A DNA stretch of 64,000 nt from Colletes latitarsis (taxonomy: Eukaryota > Arthropoda > Insecta > Hymenoptera > Colletidae). The number at the start of each line of letters is the position of its first letter. Within the stretch, counting starts at the first letter, position 1. The translations under genes were made by a program, and so were the position numbers. The notes beneath the pieces were generated by a model. It was not told where the DNA came from, did no database searches, and was given only the letters and a program-made list of their open reading frames with translations. The stretch is taken from contig NC_135147.1 in the NCBI RefSeq assembly GCF_051014445.1, forward strand, positions 24,580,479 through 24,644,478. The letters run 5' to 3'. Positions 27,648-42,735 of this stretch are shown piece by piece.

Positions 27648-30600
27648 TTAAATATATTTTGTTTTACGAAATTTATTCATGAAATTCTGTTAATTTTGTG
27701 ATAATAAGAACTGTTTTTCAACACACGACAACTCTTTCTGAGCAAAGAATATTTTGGTGGAGATTCTTTTATTCGTAAATCGATCGGTAGGAGCGAAATA
27801 GGGGCGAGTAACTTTCCCATCGACGCCGTAATAATTTGGGAGGGAGAAAGGGGGTCGTAGATCGATCGAACGCTAAGAAAGATAAACGTCGATTCGATCA
27901 TAAACGCTCGTCATTAACTCGAAAAAAAGGAGTGGCAAAGCGAGGGTGAATTCTCGGAAATCGCGTGACTGGGATAGCCCGTGTTTCTCCTAGGATATCG
28001 ACGAAACGATTATTGTTACGTACGCGTACACACGCCCTGCTCGAGCAGACGAGTGGTTACACGTTTCACGAGGGTCGAGACGTAGGGTCGAGACAGCTGC
28101 TCGCAATAATTGCCCTACGGTGGGCTTCTCTCTGCCGGTTTTCCCCTATCCAGGTGGAAAAGATGCCACTGCAGACTGGTAAACAGGATTCCGTGGAAGT
28201 TATAAATATCCCGACGCCCGGCGTCGGGCGAACCGCGGCGACGACGCTCTTAATTTCGCCAATATGCATTCCCCGTCGTTTCTCCTTTCCCCTCCCCTCT
28301 CGACGGCCGCTCAAATTGCCCTACGTTCGTCTGTTGCGCGCTCGATGAATTATGGCGATCGTGGAATAAACTTGGTCCCGATTAAAAAACTGTTCCTTTA
28401 CTCGAATACCGTATTCGCCGTTTCCATAATTATTTATGCCCTCCAAATGGGAAACTTTCTACCCCTTAGATTGTTTCAAGAAAAGAAATGAAAGATGTCT
28501 TCGTTTCTTCGCGAGAAGGCAAGTTGTAACTGTTATTTTTTTATACAATTTCTATGAGACTGTTTAAAAGTTTAACCCTACTATATCACGAGTAATAAAT
28601 TCGATACATCATTCTGGGAATATTTTTTTCAACTGCCCGTAGATTGAGACTGAAATAAAATCGCGACGAAGTAGAGTCGCAGTTATGAACATTCGCGAGC
28701 AAACAAACAATTAACGTAGAATAAATAATAAACACTCGAGGCGTACGTAACGTATCGTATTATTTGCCCATTAAAATTGAACAGGAATACGCGAAGTGTA
28801 TCGCAACGACGAGGCGGTCGATCGCTATAAAACAATGTTTTTTCCCCCAATTGGAGTATTTTATTTTAAATAAACATCAATTAACGTGTAACGCCTTTTA
28901 GCCAGTACTGTGTGTTTGTACGTTGTTCATACGGTTCGTTCCTTCGTCGGCCATTTAAACTAGAAATAAAATTCTTCGACCGGAAGCTGGTTGAAGGGGA
29001 CCATACATATCTTAGGCGATGTAAAATCAATTCTATCAGATATAACTGTGTTTAATTATACTTTCTGATATTTTTTAATAAAATGCACAAATTTAAAGAA
29101 AAATAGTTTCAGATATTTGAAACGAAAGGAGATTAATTAGGCTGAGTCGGAAGTTTGCTAGATTATAGACAATATGGTACATTATTATAGCTCACTAGAT
29201 AGAAAAGAGAAGCCATCCTGAGCCTTCTAGGCAAGGATCAAATAAATAAATAATAAAATAGTTAGCATGCGTTGGGTATATTTAGAAACACACTGGAAAG
29301 ATAGAATATTTTGCTTATAAATTTAAACTAAAATATCTGATGCCTCAATTTTGAGGAGGTCAGGTAGTAGCAAAGGTTATAAAGTTTCAATTTTGGTATA
29401 CGATCCAGGAACGAAGCGGACTCGAAACGTGCAGCCATGTTGCGATACAACCGGATCCCAAACGCTTCGTTATAGCGTGGGCGTACGTTGCGTTATCGTA
29501 GCTTCACCCTCGGCGTAGTATCGTGTTTCCCGCGGACGACCCTTCGTCGAAAAGCAGGTTATCTCATTAACCAGGTTCCCGTGTAAAAAGGGGGTTGGAC
29601 GAACGGAAAGGAAGAAAAGGAGCAAGAGGCGATCGGTACGCGCGTCGTCCTCGAGTATTGTGCCCCGGCATAATGCAACGGGCTCGTGCAAACACAATTT
29701 GTCGCGTCACAGCGGATAGTCAATCGATTAGGTACGTGATGCAGGGTGCGCCACAGGTGCATGTGCCGCACATGCGGCACACGGATTACGCCTGTCCCGT
29801 TCCCGTTTACAGTTTCCCATAATTTCGACGCCTAACGAGTCGATCCTCCGCTCCAATTAGACGCTATCGCGCTACGCGTATCAATTACACCTTAACGAGG
29901 ACTAGAAACATGGAAATTTGATTCGACGTCCGACCCGCGGCCGGCCTTCGTTTTTCGAACTTTCTCCACGGTCCGTGCAATAATCCCTCGCTTCGTGACG
30001 AAGTTTTTGAACTCGATTCTAGCAAACGAATCATCTAATCGTAGAGAAAATTAACAAGAGACCATTGTGCACAAAAATTTCGCGTACACGTAAAATCAAC
30101 AGAGAGAATCGATCGACACCGCAAATTATTAATATTAGCAAACACATTACGAACAAACATTCGACCCAAATCTCCTACGGTATATTTGGTGGGATATTAA
30201 AGCTTTAGAGATAGAAACCCGTGCTTGAGCGTTGACGTGAATTAGTGAAACTTGAAAATATGGAATTCCAAAAAATCCAAATGCACTACTGTATTTTTTA
30301 TTTTTAAATTTCATATTTAAAAAGATCCTAGTCGAAGGAGACCTCAGAAAACCTTTCGTCCTAATTAAAGTAATAGCAAATTATCGTCCACTACGATGGA
30401 TTTGAATAAAAATCGCCTGGTTTCGGAATCGATAGGAAGCGAACCTTTTTTTCTATCGTCGTTGTTTGCGGTTCGGAAATGAGTGTTCGTCCTGCCATAG
30501 TCGGGCACTGTGTAAACTTGGCCGACGCGTCGAACGAAGCCCGGCTTTATTGCCGCGACAATGCACCGAACGCGTTTACACGCGTCTCCTAAATAACGGG

Positions 30601-33600
30601 AGCTTTATGGACCGTGAATTTCCATAAGAGACGACCGTGTCCAATTCATTACTCCTCAGGTCGTTTCCCGTCCGCGGAACGTGGCCAATTTTTCGTCGGA
30701 ATTTCCAACGGGAAGCAAACTTTCACGGCAACGTCCGCGCCGCCGGCCAAAAAGTTGTTTCGAATTGCGTTTCACGGGCCGACGGTCTCGAATTTTTCAC
30801 GAATCGTTGGAAATCACCGTCTCCCTTTCCCCATCGAACCAAACACCGTGAAAAAAGGGCTTCATTCGTCTCTCGATCGAGAATACAAGACACCTCGTTA
30901 CATGGATAGTCAGTGAAGTTAATGTACGTTGATCGTTAAACCTTGTGATCTATCGCAAGACGAAACGTTTGATTAGAAAGGTTTCTTTCTGAAAATAGTA
31001 TCGATTCCCAATGTCCATCGTCGAAATTGTTTCCTGATAGATCGGTAATACGATTGATACTAGTGTACGGTTACGTGCAACGCGATTCTGGATCGCGTGT
31101 CAATAGTTAAAGAGCGAGTCGAGAACACGAGACGCGGAGAAAATTAAATGGACTTTCGTCGTTAGAGCTTTTTGCGACCGCGTGTCGGGCGAGATCCGAT
31201 CTAATCTCGCGCTCGTCAATATTACAGGACCGCTTCGTCATCGCTGGTAGAAATAATAAAGTGACGGAATGACCGATACGAAAGATACCTTCGTTTGGAA
31301 ACAAAACATGAAAAAGTCTACTTCAACGCTGAACATTTTTCACGAGACGAAAACTTTGATTTCGAATAATAGTAAACGCAACTTAAAATTTCCCTTAGTA
31401 ATTGTTATCGTAACCATTTTGATGTGGCAGTCAAAATGTTAATCGTTTCAATAGAATTAAAATTCGTTCGAAGGAAATCCTTAAAAGAGTTTCGAAGTTT
31501 CCCTGAGAAACGATTCCAAGAGGATTTCTCTTATCATCGCGGTCTTAAAAAGACTACGGTAAGAACCAAACGTAAGAACCAAAATGGCGATTTGCCAAAG
31601 ATCGTAACGGTGGAATCGAGAAATTAGCCTTGGCGCGAAACCCGGTGCCAACCGTGTCGAGAACCGTCCGAATAATCAAAAGGAATTCCCTAGCAACGAT
31701 CCGGCCCCAAGAACAGCCACGACGTCGAACTTTCCTGCTGGAAGAACGCTAATTTCGCCCCACGGACGACCATGGCGGGGACGTTGCGGCGCGCGCCAAG
31801 GAAACTGCACCAGTTGCGTCGTTCGCCAGAAGTTCGCGCGGGTCGTTTCGAGTAAGAACACCGGGGAAAACAACGTCGGTTGTTCGAAACTTCCCCTCGT
31901 AGCTTTTTTCCACCCTCGAATAACTGTTGCCAGCCCCGTAGTACGCGGCGTTCCAGCTCTTCGTTATACGTAACGATGAAAAACAGCGGGAAACTCGAAC
32001 CACGGTGGAAATTTAAAAATCCTCGTCGCGCGATCGAAACGTTAATTATTATTCCTTTATTAACGGGGAGAAAACCCTTTGGCACGAAAAAGAAATAATA
32101 TGCGAGGGAAAATAAAACGAAAATTATCATCGCTCGTAAAATTTTGTAAAATAATTAGTGTACGTTGCAAGGATGGGTTTTGACTTTCAAACATTTTTCG
32201 TGAGAGAAAATTCTACAGAAATAGAAGCAGTTATTAATATAGCGAAGTAAAATGAAATCGATTTATTGTCAGAAGATTATCGTATAATTTTTACGTCGTT
32301 TTTTTTGTGGATTATTTTTTGGGGAGTTTGTTGCGTTAAAGTCGTAATGTCGCAAATGGTAGAAGCTCATGATTGTATCATTTTTCTCTTTCATTTGTAA
32401 ATGTATTCTTTTTCTATAGCGAGCGAAGGAAAACCTTTGAGCGTAGCTTTCCAGATGTCGTTATTTAATATTGTATAAAAGTGTGTTATTCTGTATTTTT
32501 TAACATGGTTTTCTCTGAACTTTTCGTCCCGGTTTGAAAACGTTCGACGGAAGCCTTTGCGTTTGCGCCCCGGCGATCTCGATGACGGATTAATACACAG
32601 GATGTGTCAATAATTGGCAGTGCAACTGGAAAGGAAACTACTCGCGAGACTTGGTTTCAGAGAAAATTGATTTTAAAAATTCGACCGAGCATACGTACAC
32701 TTCGCTATATCGTAACTTAACGAATCTCTCTGTGGATTATTTTCCTGGCTCGGTTTTGCATCCATTGAGTAATCAAGAATACACGATAATATTGAATATT
32801 CAGGAGAAATTTTATTATTTCAGAAATTGTTGAAAATATTGTCCATTCTGCTCTCGAGATTAAATTTCTATCTAGCCAGTTCTGCCGTTTCAATTTATCA
32901 AACGCTAAACTAATTTTCTTTTAATTTTTTCGGAATACACAATTCAGATAGACAATCTATTATTCCTGTGGATTTTTATATTCTTTATATATTTTTCTGG
33001 TCTCGAATTTGAATTATGAAGATTGCATTATTTATAGGTTTTAAACACTTAGACAAATTCAGGGTTTAAATGTCTCGACAGGAGGTAACGAAGGGAATTA
33101 GAATATTTTGACGACAGTACGTAATTGGTAGTGTAATCCGTCGAGCAGATAGTTCTCGATGGAGCTCTATATACCCTTTGCAACGAAGACGTCTATGAAA
33201 CATTAATACCGAGGGAAACGCAAGTAATTAGCCAACACGAATCTCTCGAGGCAGCTCGTTCTAAGTCACGAAACGAAACGCTTATAACCAAATAAACCTA
33301 ATATACACTAACGTTGACAATTTTCTGTGCTTAACTTCTGAATACAAAATTATACAAGCCACGATTAAAGGTGGATAAAGTTCTTATCCGTGTGAAAAAT
33401 TAGAAACTGAATTGCAGAATATATTTCAATGCACGTTCGAAGGACGCTCTTTTTAACAAACTAATTTAAAAAAATAAGTCGTAAAAAACGAGATACGAAA
33501 CGAACAAGGGACTCTCGACTGCTATTAATTTAGTTTATAAAGCGTAGAGGAGAGCACCCAGAGGACCACAATTTACACAGCCCACGGTGTTCCATTTTTG

Positions 33601-36600
33601 AGGAGAGTTTATACGCTCGAAACAATTTCTTTCCCAATTATAAAACGTCTTCCCTGTCCAAACGTTACTTTTGTCTGCGCTGTACATACGACGTGTCCGC
33701 CGTTTATTTCAATATACGCTTCAGCACGTTTCTGAGGAGAATGTGCTCATAGAGAGACCTAGAGTTTGTCTCTTATTTCTCAACAGTGTTGAATTTACCG
33801 TACCAATGCTTCCAACGCGTCGACTAGGTGCACTCCACACCTCAAGACACACAGAATTCTATATAAATTATTGTAGTTTGCTATTACAATGGAAATGTTA
33901 AGAACAATTTAATAGATGTTTTCTTATACACCTTTTGGTATACTCTTCGTAAGAATTTTATCTTTCAAAATAACTTGTGTTATTTCACGACTGTTATTTT
34001 ACCCATCGATTGTTTCAATAGCATCGCCATAGTCAGTATGGTCCATACGCTCCTGATTCTATTTTAATGGTCAGACGCTCTAAGCGTCCTTCCGTTTCGC
34101 TGTTAATTAAATTTCTCGCGTGACGACGCCGCTAAGCTTCGCAGAAGGGAATTCCTCCGGGCTTTGCGTTACCCTTCCTTTTTAATAGCCGTTAAAGGGG
34201 TTCTTCTAGTTTAGAAGTAGGGCTGAGACTCCTTGTCGAATTCTGCTGCATTCAAATCTGAACAACCCATTAACGCCCGCAATTAGGATTCTATCACGAA
34301 GCTACTCGGAATTAACACTTTAGAAAATCTACACAAGTAGACGTCTAACGTTTTCTACCGTTATGGCTGAGACTTTATATTTTTATGCCTGGAGAATATT
34401 TAATTGCAATTTTGGGAAAATATATTATATCTTGAAACGCTTCGAAATATTTATTTTCGACTTATTTACTTAGTTGCGCCACTAATTATCGTGTTCTGTG
34501 CACAGCAGAGGAACCAAAGTACACATCACCGTATTCGAAACTGAGTAAATAACTCGAATAAAAATTAGAGATATTAAAAATCGAAGAACGAACAGGTTCT
34601 TGTTTACTCTCGTCGTGGATTTCGCTCGTCGATAACGCGCGACGTCCAGCACGCGAAACGGGCATATTAATCAATAATACGGGCTGGTAATTTCCGGGCG
34701 ATAATTCTCAGGAGAAAACGGTCCGTGCCAGCGGGGCGGCATGTGTTTCTAATGGACCATCGATTTAGCATACGATTATTGGCGGTGTCCGTGTCACGAG
34801 CCGCTACCATCGAGTCTGTTAATTGTCAGAACCAAGTGGAACTAATTATGAGGCATTCACGGCGACGGGTACGAGCGGTTGTAATGTTCGTCTTGCACGC
34901 GAGATTTCGGAATCATGATCCGGACGAGATATTCCTGCTCCCTTCTATTAATTTTATTCGCGACACTGTGGATTATAGACGATTAAAAACATCGTAGTAC
35001 GTTGTCATAGTGTTCGTCGGTGGACGAGGAAACAAGGGACGCGGTTCAGAGTCGAATTCGATCGGTGGCTCGACGAAGAAGAGGTTGGCGATCGGCCAGG
35101 AGGAACTGGATTTATTTCTGGTCGATTTAAAGTTATTTTAGACACTTCGAATCTCGGGAATGCGCGCCAACTTGGCTGAGGAATGAGTTATCTTCGTCTC
35201 TGGGACCGGTGGCGAGGAGTATCGAGTGTATCGAAACATACTGAAACGTTCCTACTCTCGAATCCGTAGATTGAAATACTTTGTAGCTTACACGAAATTG
35301 GATGGGGGTCGTCAATTTTACAGACTCGTATTAGCTAATGATTACAGAATAAGTGGCAGAAAAATATTTTACGAGCTTACGATCACCGAGAATAAATATT
35401 AACCCTTTGCACTCGAGGACTTTTCTTCGACCACCCAACTATTAACTCAAACACAATTTCTTACGAAATAAATAAATTTCGTCCCGTATAATCACTTCAA
35501 AATAATAATATCGTTGTGTTTCCTTAGAGGGTACATCCAAATTCTTTGCTGGATGTCCCTTCAGAGAAATCTACCGCCCAACAAATCTTCTGAAACCCAG
35601 GACAGGTAGCTTCAACGATTTTTTTTATTTTTAAGAACGTAGTGGTATCTTTTGACAATTGTAAATATTCGAATACTTTCGTGTAAACGTCGAACGATGT
35701 TTCTCGACACTTTGTATGGGTCAATGGCCTTCGAAACGCAAGGAATTTGCAAAAATTCAGCTGCTGGTCGAAGGTCCTGCATCGATCTGGAGTCAAGGGC
35801 CCAGGGGGATGCTGTCCGCGGGAGAAAGTGCACTTTTACCAGCGGGGGTGGACGAATGGGGGCTCGAAGTGGGAACGTGTTCAAAACCATTATCCCCCTG
35901 GCGAAATTGCGCTCGGGGTGTGTGCCATTAATGGAACCGTGCCCGCGACCCTTCGACGCTGCAAATACAGCGTGTCTCGTGAACTCTGTCCATTTAAATA
36001 TCCGAATTATTTCGAACAATGATAGAAAATGTTACTTACAGACGTCGTGAGGTTGTAAGAAATACACCAATCTGTCTAAATCGAGAATAAAAGAAATTAT
36101 ATATAAAATGAACAAAGCTGCCCTCCAAGAATTCTATTTATATTATATTATGTGCTTTCTTGAACCCTATAAATTTTGTACGTAAAAGTTTCTCGTCTCG
36201 TTTGAGGCAATCGAATGGACAGAGTTTGTGAAACGCACTGTACATCCGAGGCTCTTTTCCCGCCGCTGCATTTTTCATTGTAACCCGTGAACGCGCGCGG
36301 ACACTTTGCCCTCCCCCGCGTTGGCAAATCTCCTCGTTCGAAACACGAGACCCTCCTTCTTTTTTTCTGTATTTTCCTTTTTCATCGCCCTCGCGCGCGT
36401 GTTTTATCGTCGCAAGCCGCGGACTCGCAGTTCCGTCGGCCCTTTGTACCTTCGTGTTCCGACGGAGACGCGGAAGGGTTGTTTTTAATAACCCCCCCTA
36501 GCCTTCCACGGGCTTGTAAAGTGCTCGAAGAATCTCGTCGGAGCAAACATGGCGGTGAGATCGAACGATGTAAACAAATTTGGAGATAGGTTCGACTTTT

Positions 36601-36642
36601 CCGACAGTCTTGTAAAAATAATAAACGGCTTGAACGCTCATT
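27648..36642. other. Non-coding stretch, nothing recognised apart from one palindrome
   Basis: Islands of high CpG at 28.0-28.35, 29.4-30.0, 30.5-30.9, 31.6-32.05, 34.7-35.3, 35.7-35.95 and 36.24-36.56 kb alternate with AT-rich DNA. The longest ORFs (146 codons at 31690-32130, 135 at 35612-36019, both minus) overlap ORFs of similar length on the plus strand and have no recognisable domain. Confidence 0.55.
29762..29781. repeat. Perfect short inverted repeat (9-bp arms, 2-bp spacer)
   Basis: TGTGCCGCA at 29762-29770, spacer CA, then TGCGGCACA at 29773-29781. It sits just after CACAGGTGCA in a CpG-rich island. It could be a protein-binding palindrome or chance; no function can be assigned. Confidence 0.6.
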
Positions 36643-36740
36643 AAGCTTTCAAGACTTACAGAAACTCTTGAAACTTCGAAGACGATCGAAACTTCCGTGA
36701 CTTTCAAGACTTCCGAGCCTGTCAAGGCTGTCGAGAGTTT
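36643..36740. repeat. Degenerate simple repeat of CTTCNAGACTT-type units
   Basis: CTTTCAAGACTT, CTCTTGAAACTTCGAAGACG, CGAAACTTCC, CTTTCAAGACTTCC and GTCAAGGCTGTCGAGAG follow one another, so this is an imperfect short-period array. It produces a repetitive minus-strand translation rich in Ser and Val, which is why the ORF there should not be read as a gene. Confidence 0.55.
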
Positions 36741-39700
36741 CAGGCCTCGAATCGTGTTCGAAGTTACCAAAAGCGTTCGTCGTTTCACAGATTGTTGTAG
36801 GAGCTGTGAATCGGACTTTCGTGAAACGATATTACATGAAATTGCGTAGCAAATCAATGTGCAATTATAAGGAACGCTTGCCTTATCATCTGTATATTTA
36901 AATTTGTTTTAAATGTCAGATGCCGGATCAACGAGGGAGATGACTCTGGCCCCGGGCACTTTTGAAAATACTATTTCAAATAACACGTTATCTCGTTTCA
37001 CGGTTACTCCATTCTTGAAATACAGTCCTGTTATCTTATTTCGCGAAATAACTTTGGAACGAACAATCCTCTGCTCGAAGCAACGAAATAATTAAGACCG
37101 AAGTTATTTCAAACGTTCCTGGAAATAAACGACGCAATTTCAACGCGTGAAATTACAATTCTTTTTACCAATTTATATTTTCAAATTGGAAGGATTGCTT
37201 GGGAAATACAGTGTAACGGAAATAATTTTTCTATACGAGAGCTAATAAATTTCTTTTCTTAAAAACTGCACGTACTCGCCGGAGAAAAAGATTGGACGTA
37301 TCTTTGGATACTCGACGAAAGAAATGATAGAGCTAATGGAGACGAGATAATCTGGATTACGAGGGTGCCCGTAAAAACTGGAGACACATTGTTTAAATTA
37401 AATTGAGCAAAACACAGACCCCCGCCTGGGAACGCGAAATCCTCGAATAAGAGAAAGAAATTGGGTTTATTTACTGCTACACTTTTGGGAACGCGAGGAA
37501 ACTGTTCCCATTTATTTCGCGCGATTTTTCTCCGCGTCCTTAGTTCTCAATTTACGTACTGCCGTATCTTTATAATTAATTTTTCCGGATTTTCTTGAAT
37601 TCCACCGAATTACCTTGTCTTTCTGTAACATCTACGGGACAGCTCTTGATTAATTACGTCGCGAACAGTTATCTAGTACCAAACGGTAATTAACAAAGAC
37701 GAATAAATACTTTTCGACTGGTCGCTTTGATACCGGTTTAATCGAAGGAAATAATCGTTGAAACGAAACAATATTCACGTGAATATTTTAATCAAAACAT
37801 TTATATGAATTTTTATAATGGAAGAAGCCCAAATAAAAATCATACACTCAATAACGTTTCGTTTAATTTTGTTGTTATCGAGTTGAATATAATTGATTTT
37901 TAGACACTCAAACAAATTTTCATTCGATCGAAACGCAAAAAAAAATGTTTTCAAACTACTTTCACTGTTAAACTTCGACGAATGTATCAATACAAGAAAA
38001 ATAAAAAATATTTCTTTTAATTTCACGCTGCTAAATTCTCTGGAATGTGATTTCATCGTTTCAGGCTTGGAATGCAGAGTCCCTTTAAACGTTTAACGCT
38101 TTTAATAAATACCAAAATGCCAAGACGTCTCGCGGCGCTCCGGTTAATCTCGAAAGAGCAGAACTTGAGAAAAAGCTTCTTAACGGGTTGTTGTTTGTCG
38201 CGACGGCGGGATTTATGCGAATTTTGAAGCCACTTAGTTCACGGTAAACAATGGATAATCAAGACTGCAAAAGTTTTATAAATGGCGGCTTTTGCCTGCT
38301 TGAAATTCCGCGACGTCGACGTGGAAACAGTCACGCGGAGGATCGAGTGTCAAGGAAGCGCCAAATGAACGTACAGAGTAGAATATTTTCAAATTTAAAT
38401 AGTATAATATATTCTGTATTTTTAAATGAACAAGACTATGATAAGACTGAGATGTAAATCGCGCTTTAAATTTTTATTTCCACTTATTCGTTGAATCCTA
38501 CGATTAGTAATCCTCTTTTCCAATCTCTGGAACAGATTTAAAACTTAAAGACCGAGAATGTTTAATAGATAAGGGCTGGCTAGAATCTTTGAAAATGATG
38601 TATTTTAGTTTCAAATGAATTTCGTTTCCAAGAAGATCAAGAGCACGCAGCTTTGATAATGCATTACTGGCTCCAGTATAATAGTCCTCTTAGATTAAGC
38701 TACTCTCCAACAATCGCTTGACCTGAATCTGGTTCGAAAACGTATGCTGGGAGTCCAAAATGCGAATGCAAAAGCGTAATGTAAAGTCAAATGAACATCT
38801 CGAACGGGTTACAAAAGAATAATGGAATAATTTACTGCTCGATTTTAATTAGGGATTTAATGCATTCTATGCCCAGCAGATTATACGAAATTATGAAAGG
38901 GAATTAATTTCCTTGCATAATTTTTGCCTCAAAGAAATGTTGTTCTTGTACGACCATAAATTATTATTAAATATAATTATTGCAAGCCTTTCACCGTCAA
39001 TCATCGATAATTGAATTATGAAAGTTTATTCGAACGACAAGCATTGTTCCGTGTTTCTATTCAATATTTATATTCGAATAAAATGTTGCCCGTCTCTGAC
39101 TGTAAGTATGTGGACACAAAGCACGTCATTTGAACAGGAAACGACGCGAAACGTAGCTGGAATTAAACGCCACTAAAACTACAAAAGCCATCGGTCAAAT
39201 CACGGCAGCAATCTTCTCGCGCGGAATTATTTACGGCTTCCCTGGGAATTAAATTTAAAAAACACTTTGTTAAAACGAACAGCGATTCGATAAACAATGT
39301 CTTCCGTGGCAAATTCCAAACACTCTCCACGTTAAACCCAGCATTTATCGTATTCGTTCAAGTTGGCACTTGCTTATAACGAGCGTTCCTTTTCGTTCTC
39401 AAGAACGCGTTAAAAATGTACGCGAAACAAAAGAAAAATAACGAGTTAAGTATTATTTAATTCGTTCGTTATTTCGGAACGATAAAATCCCTGAAACTTG
39501 CAATATTTTATCGACATTGTCTGCTACGGGAAAACTATTTTAAAATAGTTTGTATGAATATTGAACAGTTTGCAATCTTTGTGAATCGGTTGTGCGGTAG
39601 AATATGGTAATAGTTATGACTTTTGGTGGACTGCGCGATCTCGACGATATAAATCGTCGCGTCGACGGGATCAGTAACCTCCGTCTTTCTGCTCGTGTAT

Positions 39701-42700
39701 GATCAGTCACTTTGGCTGGTCGCCAGAACCAGTTTCCTCTCTGGGGGCCTCAATTAACCACTTCGGCTGCTCCGGGCGCGCGATTTATCGCACGCGAAGA
39801 TTTGCAAGCCACGCCAAACAGAAGAGTGTCGCAATCGACAAGTTTCCTCGCGGCGCAATCCCGTTGCGTCCTGGCCCACCGAATCCATTCCGAAAGTTTA
39901 ATAGCAACTGTTCGACGGACGTTCATACACGGACCACCCTAGAAAATAAACGACCGAATTCCCCAAGTTTATTCCGCTGACCACCAGAACGATAAACTGT
40001 CAAACGATCCTACGGTCGCACGATATTTCTTATAAAATTTTTCGCCGGAGATTTTCTATCAGTCGTACCTTCTCCAATTCCTTGTCGATTTTTAAAATAA
40101 GAATACAATGTTGAATGTAAACGTTGTGATACATTTTTAAGAAAGTATTGCAAACATCAGAATTGTGCCTACGTACAATTTTTAATCTTAAACGACCCCT
40201 TCCAACTAAATACGCAAAATAGATTGTGTTTATCCAAGAATAAAAATAATGTATCGTAACCACGACCATTTAATTTTAGCCACTATTTTTGCGTTTTAAT
40301 AAGCCGCTTTTATTATCGCGGTGACTTTCGTCGCGTCTTGCGTCGTGTTACTTGCTAACGAGTTCACGAGTTCGGGGCGAAACGAGCTCGAAACACTAAA
40401 ATTTGCGTCTTAATTTCTACGTTATCCTCCGTTAGAGGCGGAGTAAAAAAGGAAGAATTCGGTTCGTGTTGGCGACGGCGAACCGCAAACTTCTATTTGC
40501 ATGCAAAGTGGCCGACACGCGCGTCCCGTTGTTACAAGGCAGCGTTTCACAATCCTTTTTGGCTCCCGATTCTCGGCGCAAGTTTTATTTGCTCCCCCGT
40601 AAGCCCCCTCGTAGTCCTTACTAGTTAAAATTTATAGCGTATTAACCCTCTGTTATTTTCACTATGAGCATTAATATTTTTCTATACGAAATTTCTTCGG
40701 TTCGTTGATTCCAATGGTTCGTGCTTCTCTTTCGACTTCCGACGCGAACTTCTTCTTAAAGCTTCCTGTAAGCCGGAGCTTACGATTAAGACCCCTAGAA
40801 CACGCTAGTTACGAGAAAAGTAAAAGACAAGTTAAACGCAAGGAAGACTCGTATAAAACTACAGAGATTTACTAAATATGTGAGACACATTCTCACTTCT
40901 CAGGAGATGCTTCTCAATATTTCAGTGTTTTCAAACTTTGGTAAATATTTCATACGTATTTCTTTTAATTTGTCAAATTCGCGAGATTACCTTTCGGTAG
41001 TTTCGATTTTTAATTTAAGATTCGAGGCGGTGGAGGGTGCAGTCGATCAGAGGAGCTCCGAAACGAGCATCGTCAACGACACGAAAGGACCGACGATGCT
41101 TGTTCCACGCGGTGACTTGATTGATCGTTTTACCATTCGAGGGCGTGCCCTTATGCAAATCGCCAAAGATCAAAAGGCTTGCGGTGTCTCCGGCGGAGCT
41201 TGCGCTACTTACGTCCTGTCGCGGTGACGTTCGACACGAATCTTAATAACGCCTCTTTCTTAGCCCCCTCCACGACGAGGAAAACTTATAAGAAACGGTT
41301 TATCGCGTCGACTGTCAACTTAATTTCATAAGATTTCCTTCGACGTCGCTCGGGGCCAGTGTTTCCCAACAGTAAAGAAACTTGTAATGCATTGATAAAA
41401 CGACTTTGCAGACTCTTGTATCGTTTACTTTTTTATTTATTAATTCTGATCAAAAAATATATTCCCCAGTAGAAAGTTTGTATACACAGATATCGTTGAT
41501 GTCGTTGATAAATTTACGAGTCACGTAATCATTTTAAGAATCATTAATCCGATCAGCCTCGGTTCGTTCTATCCCCGCCACTTTGCAAGCTAATTCGGCT
41601 AAACGATAAAACCGACTGTGTGTTCTGGCGCGTCGCGCTAATCCGTCGGATAAATCGGCGGGTGGCGAGCCGCGAGCAAACCGTGTCCATTTCGTCGGGG
41701 ATGATAAAAATGCGGCGGCACGATCGGAAGTGCATTGCGGTCATACGTGACGACCGACGGACGCATTCGTGTCTGCACGCGACGCGACGCGCCGCGGCGT
41801 CGCAGTCCGATCCGTTCTCGCTCGATCGGACCTCCGTTGTACCTCGTAATTTCGAATTAACCCCTCGACGACCAGCGTCGCGACGCTGAAATTTCGTCGC
41901 GCGAACAGCGCGCAAAATACGCGCCACGAAACACGACATACGTCTACTTTGCGTCGGGTCTTTGTATGAATTTTCACGCGTGACTATTAACAACGTTTGG
42001 ACTGAAAGTCTTCTAATGGGAGCGTTAGAAAATAAAAATTCGTTATTTAATAGTGAATAATTATAACGGTCGATAGTTTGCACTAAATTTGTGAAACGTT
42101 TCGCGAGTTGGAATGTATGGTCGAAAGTAGCAATTGAAAATTAGGGTGTTTCATCCGGGATCCTCTATTGGATTCATCGACGTAGCTGTGTACTGGTGGA
42201 TTCTGGGTTGGACGCGTCTCCAAGATGGAAACTGTCTTCTGCAAGAGCAGCGAGAGTGATGATCAAACCGGGATGCTAATCTAAGTTTGAACAGTCTCCG
42301 TGGATTGGAGAATTCGGAACAAACTTTTAGCGAGTCGATACAAGATAGAATTTCGGAGTTTTAATGAAAACTGGAAAAAATATAGAGTAGAGAACCTTGT
42401 TCTTCTACCGTACTCTCGATTATAATTAAGACGAAAATTGGTTTTACTTTCGGAAGACTTTTTTTAAATTTTTAAGAATTTGAATATAAAATTCAAATGA
42501 AATAGAAAAGTATGGTGTGCATTTATAAAAATTGTTTTTAATATCGGGTAGATCTCATTCAGGATCCAATTTGCAACGTTTCTTTTCCGCGATACTAACC
42601 GTTCCATTTATTATATGGTCGCGTCGCTAGCAATCGATGCGGAGACGATTAAAAATGTGAACCACGAACCTGAGAACCCCGACCCGGATTCATCGCGGTA

Positions 42701-42735
42701 ATGAAGGCTGACCGACAAAACGACGGAAGGAGGAG
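36741..42735. other. Non-coding stretch, nothing recognised
   Basis: Mostly AT-rich, with CpG-rich islands at 39.65-39.98, 41.0-41.3 and 41.55-41.95 kb. AGGGTGTTTCATCC at 42144-42157 is identical to a sequence at 9435-9448 in repeat family 2, but the rest of that repeat is absent here. Confidence 0.55.

Noticed and set aside
38251..38457. Frame with CKSFINGGFC, reminiscent of the start of an EGF repeat
   Set aside because: The remaining EGF cysteines and the GYxG motif are absent, and the next residues are Arg-rich. No matching splice sites lead into the LG exon.
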